Below the pieces are notes generated by a model. That model did no database searches. It was not told the DNA's origin and saw only the letters and a program-made list of their open reading frames with translations. From positions 11,470,001-11,534,000 of the forward strand of contig OX485804.1 of assembly GCA_950295325.1 (NCBI GenBank): 64,000 nt of DNA, read 5' to 3'. The position numbers and the translations under genes were made by a program. The DNA is from Polytrichum commune. Lineage: Eukaryota > Streptophyta > Polytrichopsida > Polytrichales > Polytrichaceae. This document shows, piece after piece, positions 1 through 10,979 of this stretch. The first letter of the stretch is position 1; each line of letters opens with the position of its first letter.

Positions 1-87
1 AGTCGATATTGTTTGTGTATATAATGCATTGAAGTAACGATCTAAACCCTAAGCCCGCAAACCACATAGACAACTTTCACAAACTCT

Positions 88-120
88 ATACCCTAACCCC
101 AAACCCTAAACCCTAAATCC
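88..120 (-). repeat. Interstitial telomere-like repeat
   Basis: Several imperfect copies of CCCTAAA in a row, the reverse complement of the plant telomere unit TTTAGGG. Another single unit lies at 43-52. The run is too short and too degenerate to be an active chromosome end, so it is most likely an interstitial remnant. Confidence 0.6.
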
Positions 121-1023
121 TACATCTTTTTATCTTACCAACCTTTCTTATATATGGCCATGTTGTGGTCTATGCGCATCATGTCAAAATGGTCTACGAA
201 TGTTGGTTCGATTGGAACTTGCCTTATTTGGGTCATAGCAACTATAATAATCTAGACTCATGCCAATAATTGTCATTTTGATATAAAACATTGGTTTAGG
301 GGGTGAAGAGTGAATTTTGAAATGCTAGCCCTTTCACCTTAATAGTTTTGAGTGCAATTTGATCACAAAATACACACTTAGTCTTATTATAACATGAATG
401 GTTTAAGACTTCAACTTAAATCAACAGTTTAAGCTATGGTCATGCACATACTTCTTGTTGCAAATAATACAAATATATAATTGTAAGTGCATACTATTGT
501 ATGCACCATTCCAAATTAGTTATCCATTTCCACACCATGGTGGACCTAAAGTGAATTTCCAATAGGACGTCAAGTCATTTAATTAGGTGTCAACTTGAAC
601 TAACAATCGAATACTAGTGCATTAAACTTTAATTTTCACCAATGATGAATTGCAACAATGAGTCATATTAATATGGGGCGATGTTTGGTGAGCCTCCAGT
701 TCCAAATGTCCTCAATCTACCCAGCACAAGTCACTATGGATTAAACGATTTTTTATTGGTATTCATGCACTTGGTGACCATATTACAAGCATTTTTTTAT
801 GTGAATCATATGATACCTATAATTTTAGGGGATTCCACAATATGTTCTTAGCCACTCTTACTTCATTGTGTGTGTGAATATATATATCACTTAGACCTTC
901 ATCAATTCACTTGGACTTCACACCTTAGTCGCAAATAATTTAATACTCAATGTTAACCCATCAACCCATATATATAATATAATAACTCATATATAAAATA
1001 GTAAAATAGTAAAATATAAATTA

Positions 1024-1065
1024 TACATATATATATATACATATACATACATACATACATATATT
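1024..1065. repeat. TA / CATA microsatellite
   Basis: Simple alternating TA run passing into CATA tetranucleotide repeats. Confidence 0.8.
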
Positions 1066-1331
1066 GCGCATGGATGGAATGACATATTGTTAGGTCAAAG
1101 TAGGCGGCAGGAATCCGCTTTTTAAATAGCATCCAAGGGATTTTGAACCATCGGGGGAAAGGTACTTAAAGCTCTTCCCCCCACAGAAGAGCTCTTTTCT
1201 GCGGCACATCCAAGTGTACGCTCCACAGACCTGACTGGAACGCGCTCAAACCATTTTCTTGTGCGCCAACCCCACACCTCCCAGGTCCACTATAAACTGC
1301 ACATACCCGTATATACCGCCGCAAATACCGG

Positions 1332-2483
1332 ACGTTTACGAACGCACGTTCGTAAACGTGAGTTGGTAGCACATGCACAAGAGGTATATAGAGATGATGT
1401 GAATTGTTTACGAACGTGCATTCGTAAGTTGTTCACAACCGTACTCGACATTGAGTTACTTATAGACAGAACTAGGCACGAAAATTGTGTCGATTATATA
1501 CGAACGTACGTTCGTATATCTGCCTTCAAGACCCAGACGCGCATGAGTTCCCGTGTAACCGTTTTCTCCAACGGAACATCTGATGATGGGATATTTACGA
1601 ACGTGCGTTCGTAAATATCACCTGGGATTATTTTTCAAGAATCCATAAACATTCCTTAATTTATACACTTCCGTGCATTGGCCACGTTAACAATATGGAA
1701 GTTAAATACAAACGCTCGTTCGTATTTCTCACTACCATTTATGTCCACAGAGAATTATGTTTTCCAATTTTACGAATGCACGTTCGTAAATACCACCTGT
1801 CCACCGTCCACGCATCCACCAACAGACCTGTTAACGCAAGCATGTGTGGAGGACTACACCATGTTTAGGATAGATACGAACGCTCGTTCGTATTTGGCAC
1901 TACCATTTATGTCCATGGAGAAATGTTTTTTAATTTTACGAACGCACGTTCGTAAATACCACATGTCCACCGTCCACGCATCCACCAACAGACCTGTTGA
2001 CGCAAGCATGTATGGAGGACTACACCATGTTTAGGATAGATACGAACGCTCGTTCGTATTTGGCACTACCATTTATGTCTACGGAGAATTATGTTTTTTA
2101 ATTTTACGAACGCACGTTCGTAAATACCACCTGTCCACCGTCCACGCATCCACCAACAGATCTGTTGACGCAAGCATGAGTAGAGGACTACACGGTGTTA
2201 ATGTTAGATACGAACGCTCGTTCGTATCTGTTCAATCACGATTTTAGTGATAGATGTCGATTGTCATTTTCCACTGGATATTGAATTTCATGTATCCCTT
2301 TAACGTGGCTATAGATATCTCTATTCGGACGTGTCCAATCATTTTTACCTAACACTGTCACGGCTGTAACATACATATGATCGGTCGTATGCATTCGCCC
2401 CTATGTTTCGGCTGGAACTTACGAACGATCGTTCGTGTACATAAGCCCTTCATTTCGGCTGTAGCTAACGAACGATCGTTCGT
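1332..2483. promoter_or_regulatory. Array of 13 palindromes (ACGAACG-NN-CGTTCGT) upstream of the DUF7869 gene
   Basis: Thirteen dyads share half-site ACGAACG and always have a 2-nt spacer: 1332-1359 (CA), 1408-1427 (TG), 1496-1519 (TA), 1590-1619 (TG), 1704-1727 (CT), 1769-1790 (CA), 1874-1893 (CT), 1935-1956 (CA), 2040-2059 (CT), 2103-2124 (CA), 2206-2229 (CT), 2421-2436 (AT), 2468-2483 (AT). Arm lengths range from 7 to 14 bp, and flanks outside the core change in matched pairs (ATAC...GTAT, TTTAC...GTAAA, GATATTTAC...GTAAATATC). Degenerate sites follow at 2373-2388 and 2792-2807, with a lone half-site at 2623-2629. Nothing comparable was seen elsewhere in the window. Dyads with a fixed spacer look like binding sites for a symmetric dimer; subterminal transposase-binding repeats are the obvious alternative to a promoter function. 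Function is inferred; the pattern is seen directly. Confidence 0.8.
1701..2229. repeat. About 167-bp tandem repeat, two palindromes per unit
   Basis: Units start near 1701, 1871, 2037 and (partial) 2205, and are highly similar over their whole length, including a block with repeated CCACC motifs. Each unit carries one CT-spacer and one CA-spacer palindrome, so midpoints alternate at about 64 and 104 bp. The flanking palindromes at 1332-1619 and 2421-2483 are outside the regular register. Confidence 0.85.
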
Positions 2484-2950
2484 AAACACTCGCCCATCAA
2501 ATACACGCCCCTCAAATATGATGCTTACTGCATGTGAATAAAGTGACAAATATATTTTTGGTGCTCTTATAATATGTCCCATTTAGATCTTATTGTATAT
2601 TGGGTTGATGTTTTCGTCCTCGCGTTCGTGAATATATGTGCTTGTGTTGTCCCTTGGTGGTGGAAAACCCTTCCAATGTTTTATTTGCGACTCCACCCAA
2701 AGCCCTTCATGGGTAATATATATCGGAATGGGGTTCCGTTGTGCAGGGACGTCTGAGTCCCGTGTAGGATTTGTATGTCATGGGGATGTTGTCGAACGCA
2801 CTTTCGTCTTCATATGTGAGGTCCCTCAAGAGTGTGTCGAGTGTTGGTTGTGATTTTTCAGCCATATATGTAGGCATATTTCGTATCCGCTTTTGTATGC
2901 ATTGCGGTTGTTGTTGTGTTGGTCATTTATTGGTGGTTTGTTTAGGTTGG

Positions 2951-5900
2951 ATGGCGATGCATGTTGGATATAGTTCATTGGAGTTGTCCACAAAAGCTTC
3001 CTCTTCCGATGGTGACTGTGAATTATCTTCGGCATCGGCGGGTAGTCATGGCATGGCAAATGCCATGGGTGGATTTGTGGATGCATCCTCCCACGAATCA
3101 TTTGAAGCGCACGAACAATCTATACGTTCCGGGAATGACAATGATGACATTCCGTTATGTGCCGGTTTCGGTAGGGAGCAATGGGTGGGCCTTGATGTTG
3201 TTCTTTTCAACGATGTTGGTGTCCCGGTGGCAGATGGCATATGTAGAAACTCCGATCCCTGTGATTGTGTGGATGCCAACCCCCTTGGTCCCGATGATGT
3301 GGGTGTGTGCATCTTGAATTCTTTGCTTCCGCTTGACGTCCCGGTGACATGGAGATTTTCCTTGCGTCGATGGCCTCTTTGTCGGGTTCTCCATGACGGA
3401 GTAAGCTTGTTGGACCATGAGCGGCGCCATAAGCAAACGCAATTAGCTTTGTTGGCCAAAATACGTCCTCGCAAAGGCCTACGCAGATATGATTCTAACC
3501 GTGTGCCTCGTGGAGATAAAGAACGTCGACGGGATCGCATATTGGGAAACGAATCTATCCGTCTTGTGTCCGCCAAGGACTGTTGCGAGAGGAAATGTTG
3601 CCAATTTTTTCCGCGGGAGAAAATTAAGTCCCTACGTCAAGAGATGTGGCTTACGGATTTCCGTATGAGATCGGCAAAGAAACTCGAGGTCCACATAAAT
3701 GTCCACATTGACACCCATGGGCATAAGGTGGTCACACTTGAAAATGTGGAAGTGTGTTATACTGCGTGGTATACTATCCACGCCGTGTCAAAGTCTGACT
3801 TTTATAGGTTTCAAAAGTATTCATCGTTGGGTCGCCGCTCTCGATTTCATGGCAATTCGGGCACAAAGAAACCTAGGGAGGCTACACTCCAAGCCTCCGC
3901 GACACTCTCCACCATCATAGTCCCATTGGCCGATGCAATGCCCCACAAGACGAGGACATTGTCGTCAGGGGAGAAAGTTGTACAAATGGTGTTGCCCACG
4001 GGTACAAAATGGAAGAACATATTAACGGACATCAATGAAGTGGGTCGCATAGCGGGATGTGGGCCCATTTCTTTGTCCAAGTTGAGTGTGATTAAAAACC
4101 AGCAGTTTGCCGAATACATTTTGAAGAGACCTGGGGACAAGTTCGCTAGGTGCACGACGTGTGAAAAATACAAAGGTCTTCGAGACGCCCACCCCATAGG
4201 CACCGAATCCCACACTAGACACCAAGCAAAATATATTGAACATGTCAACAACCAAGAGGCTCACCGTCAAGATTACTACAAGAACCGTGCTCTATCCATA
4301 ATGAGGCCTACAGAGGTTCTAACAATCATCCATGATAAAATGGAGCACGCCAACACCGCATGCCCTTGTTATGCACGCAAAATAAAGGCCACGGATGGTC
4401 TTTTCAAGTTGCCCGTATCTGTCACAGGTTTGTATTGAATCACAAATAATCTATATTCAAATTCTCTCAAATTTTACTGGGTGTGTTTGCCAAATGTCCA
4501 ATTTCATACCTCCGTTTGGAGTTGTCATTGTTATTGTTGTTGTTCAAGCATCGTTTGTTTTTTTCCGCAGGGATGATTGCCCACGGCCATGGAGACGTAA
4601 AGTATGCCCATTATGGGTTGGATTTTTACCCTGGCGATGCTAACCACACAGTGGGTTCATTTGCAAAACTCTTGCGCGATCTGGAGAAGCCGCCGTTACA
4701 TTTATCACGTGCATTTTTTGATGGTTGTGGAACGACACCCCTTTACGAAGCAGTGCTTGCGGGGAAGGAGGTTTGTATGTCGTCATTGCCAGAACCACCG
4801 GGAGAACCTATTTGTGCAAAACCATTGCCTCCAACTCTTCACGTTCAACTTGATAATTGCGCGAAAGACAACAAATGTCGATATGTGTTTTGTTATTGGT
4901 CATTGCTCGTGGCGAAAGGAATCTTTAAGGAGGTGTTTGTGTCGTTTTTGATGGTGGGACATACACACGACGACATTGATGCATCATTCGGACGGTGGAG
5001 CATGAAGTTGCATGAAGAAGATTTTCCAACCATACCTCTTCTTATGAAATCGTATATGGATTTGGACCATATGCTAGTAATTCCGCACATGATTGAGGAA
5101 GTACCAGATTTCAAGGCCTTCATCAAGTCATACATGTTGAAGGGAGGGGACCGTTTGGTGGGGCATACCAAAGCACAACAATTCCGATTCTATATAAGGG
5201 ATGATGGTCTCCCAGCCATGCAATTCAAGCTTTTGTGCACATCTCCTAATTGGGGCCCGGATGATGGTATACTTGTATGGCGTCAAGACAATGATGGCAA
5301 ATGTTTGCTCCCGGATGGGGATCCAAAGCCTTGCAAACCCGACCCCATGAGGAATGGGCCGGAAATCATCAAAGGCATATCCGGATTCATTAAATATTGG
5401 AAAGAGTTGTGTGAGGAGGACATTACTAGATGTGTTAGAGATACTCATGAACCTTTGATTGCGTATTGGGATCGCATTCGTTCCGCCCTAATGACACTTG
5501 GTGGTGACACCCGTACAACTTTAACACAAGGATTTTGGCCACAAAGTCGTTTGACATTTGTCGAGTCCGACACCATGGTTTTTAGCAATGGAGACGTTCG
5601 TGAAGAGTTCGCAATGGACGAGCATTACGTTGGCCCTGCCCGCAATCGACCGGCACCGTCGTTTCGTGTAGGTGTTGATTGCCATGAAGGTTATTTGGTC
5701 CTTGTACGAGCAGGGGATGAGGAACATCCCAAGCCAATTTGGTTGGTGAAAGCATTGTCTTCACCCAATTTTGTTCGAACTAGCCCCAACTTTCGTCAGA
5801 TTGAGGTGGAATATTGTCGTCCAAGTACTAAAGACCAGAACGTGCTATGCACTTATTTAGGTTGGGACACCAAAAAGAATTTTAAGTGGACAGTGGACTT

Positions 5901-6090
5901 AGCGTACACACCGGTTTGGATAAACACGGATACTATACTTTGTGCTTGGAAGCCGCGCAAAGGGTCCAAAACAGAAACAATGACCATCCCCCAAAAACAT
6001 ATAGATTTTGCCAAAGACAACTTGGCACGTATTGCAGCGGCAAAAAATGACGCCGAGAATGGATATGAAGCGGAAGATGGAGATGTGTAA
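2951..6090 (+). CDS. DUF7869-family protein, possibly a transposase (two exons)
   Basis: Exon 1 ends at 4427 and exon 2 starts at 4571. The 143-bp intron 4428-4570 has GT...CCGCAG ends and phase 1, and restores the frame as ...VTG-MIAHG. The product is about 998 residues from the ATG at 2951; the frame is open upstream with another ATG at 2780, but those residues are Cys/hydrophobic and unlike the rest. Exon 1 has a Cys-rich patch (DCCERKCC) followed by a conserved-looking segment, then a CTTC...H...H motif and an IIHDKM motif near its end. Exon 2 has VQLDNCAKDNK and VGHTHDDID, the hallmark block of DUF7869 proteins. That family is widespread in plants without seeds, algae and animals and has no established function to my knowledge. 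Three acidic motifs (HDKM, LDNC, HDDID) in order suggest a DDE/RNase H-like fold; this is inference. The frame has no stop or frameshift over about 3 kb. The palindrome array lies immediately upstream. Confidence 0.75.
4428..4570 (+). other. Intron of the DUF7869 gene
   Basis: CACAG|GTTTGT donor and pyrimidine-rich TTTTTTCCGCAG acceptor. Without splicing exon 1 would stop six codons later, so the intron is needed to join the two halves of the domain. Confidence 0.8.
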
Positions 6091-6562
6091 ACATAACATA
6101 GGTGGGAGTTAATGGCGAAAAACATGGGCGATTAGTAGATTTGGTTTTTAATAGACTTAGTGGACTTGTCACACTCCATTGTGGTATACGTTTGGGATGT
6201 GCCATCCAAATTCATAAGAGCCTTACTTATGGGATGCGCACCCCAAACTCTATAATGACATAAACCATTTTTTTTTTGGAGTGGATTGTTATTTTCCACA
6301 TGGAGTTCACTTTTCATTTTAATTGAAATTCTCTATTTTTAGTAATAAGAATATCCTTTACGTACGAATTTTTAAATCGTCATGTTCTTGATATTTCCAA
6401 TATTCCGTATGCCCACAATATTGGCATCCCAAACTATGGGCATATTTTATTTTGAGACTTTCAAAAGTCTCCAATTAACGAATATAGTGTTATGTTGTAG
6501 CATGAGGAGTTATGCCTCTTTTGGGAGGTGGGCTCTATTAGTTAAAAGGTTCATTCCCCTTT
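6091..6562. other. Gene-free spacer with a hairpin and a CACTA-like end
   Basis: Contains an imperfect hairpin (arms 6190-6203 and 6234-6247, GTTTGGG...CCCAAAC). At 6468-6489 a sequence ends in ATATAGTG whose reverse complement, CACTATATTCGTTAATT, is nearly identical to the inverted ends of the MITE at 9984-10236. A small dyad GAGACTTT/AAAGTCTC lies directly inside it (6452-6470). It could be one end of a CACTA element; I did not find its partner. Confidence 0.45.
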
Positions 6563-8447
6563 TTAGGGAGGTGTGACGGTCTTTTGTTTATTGTCAAGTT
6601 TTCTTTTGTTTAGTACAAGATAGGTGAGGTATTTAATGGCATTTTGGTGTATGTTTTTCATGAGAGTTTTGATGCTAGTCTTTGGGATTTTGAGGTTAGC
6701 TAGCTTTTCGATGGATTGTTCGTGTATCGCTCCTCTTACTCCTGCTATAATAGTGATAAGGGGGTTCATTTTCCAACCTTTGTTTTGTATGGCATTAATT
6801 AGTGGGTCATATTTTGCGTGTTTAGGGCTTGTTCAAGGAATCTGTCATGACAATATGTGAATTCAATGAATTGTACTGTGTGAGTGTGTGAGGGTAGTAA
6901 GGGTGTTGGAGTGTGGTTTGGGGCTCCTAGTATATAGAGGATGTCGGGTCTTAGTCTGGTGTGGCATTGGCAATTTGTTTGTGGGCATGTGCATTCTATG
7001 AGCCATTCTGGAATAGTTTGTTGTTGGTTGATGTTATTGACGTTGCCTGCATTTGTTAGTGTGTAATATCGAGTGTATTTGTTGGCTTGTAATGCCTGAG
7101 TGATGAGGTGTACTGCGTTGTTGTGGCGGGCTATTCTTAGACCTTTCAGATAAGGATGTTTGCACATTGATAATAAATGGGGCCATGTGTCTCTATCATT
7201 TTTGTGGCATAATGTGCAATTGGGGTTTGGGAATTTGAGAGGCTAAAAGATGTTTTTTTTGTGGTTACCCATGTATTGGGCGTATCTAAATTTTAATGTT
7301 TGGGTAATTTGGGCGTCCGTTAGTTTTTTGTTTTTCCAGAAATGGTTGGAGAGTTTTTGATTTATTTGTTTGTTGGTTAGCCATTTTTCTACATATGGGA
7401 ATTTGCGTTGGGCAATTGCCATTTCGCGGTTGTTTTGTTCTTTTATTATGAATTTGTGTATGTTTCTAATGGCTCCATCGTGTGTGGCTGTTGGGCAACT
7501 TACTAGCCAATAGGGTGTAGCGTGAGCTAAGTGAATGTGGGAGGTGGCGGTTGGTTTCTCCTTAAGTGTTCCTTCGTTGGCTAGTATGTCAGCCTTTTCG
7601 TTTCCCATGATGCATGTATGGGCCCATACTTTGTGTATGTGAGTTAGATGTGGGGTCCAATATATTTGATGTATTATGGCTGCTATGAGGAGTTTATCAA
7701 GGTGGTGATGTTGTGAAGTTGGGTGTTGTATGTGATTGTTGATTAGATATATGCTATTGAGACTATCTGTAAATATATGCGTGTCCATTTGGGTGGTTTG
7801 TATGGTTTTTATGGCAATGAATATGGCGTTCAGTTCTGCTCTTAGAATGTTTTGGTATCCCGGTAATCTTTCTAATTTTTGAATATCTTTGTTGGGGCTG
7901 TATATTCCCGGTCCTGCGGTATTACCCTCTATTTGGCCTTCTGAGTTTTTAGATGGGGGGATAAATGATCCATCGGTGTAGATGCATTGTTGTGGGTGGT
8001 ATTTAAGAGGATATTGGTGGTGGTATATAGTTGGTAGGGGCATTGGGGTGATGTTTTTGTTGTGTGGGTATTATTTTTGGGTGTATTTTTCCATGTATTT
8101 GAGAATTTTACGTGGTAATTTGGTATAGTGGGTTTGATGGGGTAGGTGTCTATGTGTGTGTCAGTGATTTGTTTTAGTATATGTGATAGTTCGTGTGGGG
8201 TTCGTAAGTTTGGTCCTAGGTTTGTTTGGCTATGTATACATATTATTGAAACAAGTGCGGGTTCTACATAGTGGTAGTATTTTGGCCATTCTGGTGTGGG
8301 CTTGTATTGTATGGTGTGTGGGGGGATGGTTGTTAGTGTATGTATATCACCCTTTGAGGTAATTGGGAGTTGTTGTAGTGTCCAGTCACATATATATGTA
8401 ATGGACAGTTTTGAAAGTGTGTATCTCACTTTATTGAATCGATCCAA
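6563..8447 (-). pseudogene. LINE retrotransposon ORF2 3' part: RNase H and zinc-knuckle tail, broken
   Basis: Minus-strand remains of a non-LTR retrotransposon. The segment 8043-7243 contains a type I RNase H domain with its acidic set: YTDGS (D), RAELNAI (E), FTDSLNSI (D) and GNEKADILAN (D). In the same frame, after an in-frame TAG at 7243-7245, follows a C..C...H...C zinc knuckle (CTLCHKNDRDTWPH...C) and a Cys-rich tail down to about 6810. A frameshift there leads into DPLINAIQNKGW and the basic C-terminus ending at 6563. Upstream, 8447-7929 is in another frame, so a second frameshift separates it. No reverse transcriptase motif was found beyond 8447, so the copy is 5'-truncated, as usual for LINEs. 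RNase H after RT is known from I/Tad-type clades. Confidence 0.8.
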
Positions 8448-9983
8448 ATGTGAAGTTAATGAACAGGGAGAACCAACCGCTAGTTAGAAAGAGAATTATG
8501 AGTTGATTGGATTTTATCATTAAATGAAATATTCTATGATGAAGAGTATTTGCGCGCTTGGGTCTAATTCACAAGGGTCAAGATGTAGTACTTATTAAGG
8601 TAGACATGTCTAATTTAGTTACTTATCTTAATTAGACACCTATATTTGAAGGGTAAGTGGTTAGGTTTGGCTCTAAGAACATATACTAAAAGACATGTGC
8701 TCAAAATATAATCACCATTCTAAGTTCAATGAACAACATAATTGAGGGATAAGAGTTTTTTTTGTTTTTTTCTTTAAAATTGTAAGGAATTGTGTGATGG
8801 GCATTATGCCTTGTGTGATGGGTGTAATGCATATTAAGTAATGTATGGGAGGACATTAGGCAACGGTATAATGCACTAGTCCACCAATGTGTTGATTCTA
8901 TGATGTAACATACATGTTATAGCAAACCAAGTAAACGTGGAATTTATTTCAATGTTACTTTAGCTACACCAATATGTGCAATTAGTTTCACCTAGAGAAA
9001 TGGTTGACTCTTCAACCATGCAAATTAGTTTGGGTCAAAACTAGATCACCAAAACTTATAACTTTGTTTCTCGTTCCTATAACAATATAAACCATAAAAT
9101 TTTAAATTTTAAAAATAAAAAAATCATATGTTTTGTTACTATGGTCAAAATCATTCTTAATAACGTGGAATGTTGATAAATTAGCTTGGGTCAACTTAAA
9201 TGCACATATTGATGTAGCAATGTCAATCAACAGGACCGTGTAATGCTCTCATTCATGCCACCAACAAAAATTGCACTACAATGACATACTTTGAACCATA
9301 GGAAAACAATACCAACGTGTGTAGAAATGGTGGTAAAAATAACAGATGTTGGATACAATCATATGGTGGATTCCTTCAATTTACACGAAATCCATTAGGT
9401 CATGACTCTTGAGATACCTTGACTTTTCATTGGTTGAGAGTGTCACGTGCCATTGCTAGACGTTTACATGAGGGTGGTTTTGGACCACAACCCATAACAT
9501 CTTCATTGGATGAAAATCCTACATGGAATCCCTCATGGCAAGTATGGGTAATGCTGGTGAGGATCGTAGGGATTTTTTTTGGAACCACTCTTGAAGGTAG
9601 GCCTATTGGGATTTGCAGCAGGAATTTGGGTTTTATACTAAGGGCTTGTGCCTCTAAAAGACATGGGCTACAGTCCATGGACTTCTCTATGGTCTCATCT
9701 CGGGGAGGTCACTCCCTCTTATATTAATGCATACACGTGCGCTCAAGACCTATTTATTGGGGGGTTATTTACCTTGTAGAAAAGATTATAAGGTATGATA
9801 TTTTTCAAAATAAAGGTAAATGCTTGTATTTTAATACACCTTATCATTAATTATAAAATTTTGGGGGAATCATTTGAAAATAACTTATTTTACTTATATT
9901 GCCAAAGAAAATTGGAAAGAAGATTGCAATTCAAATAACGCGCTGAAATTTTCCCTCCCGGCACGTAAGTAGAGAACATTAAT
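8448..9983. other. Gene-free AT-rich spacer
   Basis: No gene recognised. About 9500-9630 resembles the dispersed hairpin-bearing repeat also seen near 30560 and 62070 (shared GATGAAAATCCTACATGGA-like start), but here without a clear hairpin. Confidence 0.5.
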
Positions 9984-10236
9984 CACTATATTCGTTAATT
10001 TGGGATTTTTTCGGCATTTTGAGACAGTTACAAATATAAGAACATGGATAAAATCACACAAATATTGGAGAATGTTGTAAGATGCAAATACTTTGAAGTG
10101 GGTGTTCATATTAAGTACCCAATTAAGAACTCATATCAAGATGGTTTAGGTAGGATGACCCAAACATTAGACCATGTTGTTGTGGTCCATATATTAATTT
10201 GAGACAAGAGAAAGTCTCAAATTAACGGATATAGTG
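9984..10236. mobile_element. 253-bp CACTA-type MITE
   Basis: Inverted ends of about 22 bp: left CACTATATTCGTTAATTTG, right (reverse complement) CACTATATCCGTTAATTTG, two mismatches in the first 22. Flanking trinucleotides AAT and AAC are compatible with a decayed 3-bp target duplication. The CACTA termini assign it to the CACTA/En-Spm group by rule. No coding capacity. Confidence 0.7.
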
Positions 10237-10647
10237 AACTCGAAATTGGATACATTGGTTCAGTAACGTTCACGCTAGCAAGCATGCGAAGTCATCCATC
10301 CAAGTTTTTTCAATAGAAGTTGCCTCTTTTCATCCACTAGCACAAACCCTACCCTAGACCCGCTACCCCTAGTAATTTTTTCCACGTTATTTTACATGTA
10401 CTGACTAGATAAAAGAGGCCATTATATGTGATGGTATTTTACATGTAAACATGTTTCATTATTTTAAAAACCCCTATATTATATGCATGTTTTTGCAAAA
10501 TTTATCTACAATGAATAATTAGACCTTATTTTTTATCGCACGTTGTTTTTATGATTTTTGCAAGTGACCTCTCCAAGGGTCTCATCCAAAATGCAGGGTA
10601 CCATTCAAGAGCCATGGCCTAATGCCTTTGGTGAAGATATTCCTTTA

Positions 10648-10979
10648 CACTAGTAGAAAACTATGCAAAAATGAACCACAATCGTTTTCCCATTGCGGTT
10701 CTTTTGACCACCCTAATTTGTAGTCGCTAAATGACTACAAATTTTTCTTTTTCCGTTTTTCCACTGTAATTTTAAACTTTATGGGGCGTGTAATACACTA
10801 TTGGAAATGTATTTTTAATCATTCTCCAATATTATACTACAAGCCCCCAAATTCCTAAAATTTCAGTTGCAAAACAAAACAAAAAATTACAGTCGTTTAA
10901 CAACTGTAGATCAGGGTGGTCAAAAAAACCGCAATGGGAAAATGATTGCGGTGCTCGTTCGCATAATTTTCTACTAGTC
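10648..10979. mobile_element. 332-bp foldback MITE, CACTA-type ends, TTA target duplication
   Basis: Starts CACTAGTAGAAAACTATGC; the reverse complement of the right end is GACTAGTAGAAAATTATGC. The inverted arms run for about 100 bp each, including a shared CCCATTGCGGTT block. TTA at 10645-10647 and 10980-10982 is a perfect 3-bp target duplication. Small internal hairpins (GTAGTCGCTAAATGACTAC) lie inside the left arm. Confidence 0.8.

Larger units (their letters stand above)
1..1331. other. AT-rich stretch without a gene
   Basis: I see no convincing coding region. The stretch holds an interstitial telomere-like patch (88-120), a TA/CATA microsatellite (1024-1065) and a short hairpin with perfect 8-bp arms AGCTCTTC/GAAGAGCT at 1170-1177 and 1186-1193. 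The hairpin lies just before the palindrome array. This could be flank or the left part of the element that carries the DUF7869 gene; I could not find a terminal repeat that decides it. Confidence 0.6.

Noticed and set aside
88-120. True chromosome end
   Set aside because: The telomere-like units are few, degenerate and followed by ordinary sequence on both sides.
1288-1310. CACTATAAAC as the left end of a CACTA element containing the DUF7869 gene
   Set aside because: Only the first seven bases agree with the candidate right end at 6489; too little to claim paired ends.
1166-2034. Open frames through the palindrome array
   Set aside because: Repeated ACGAACG/CGTTCGT words keep several frames open; the peptides follow the repeat and have no domain.
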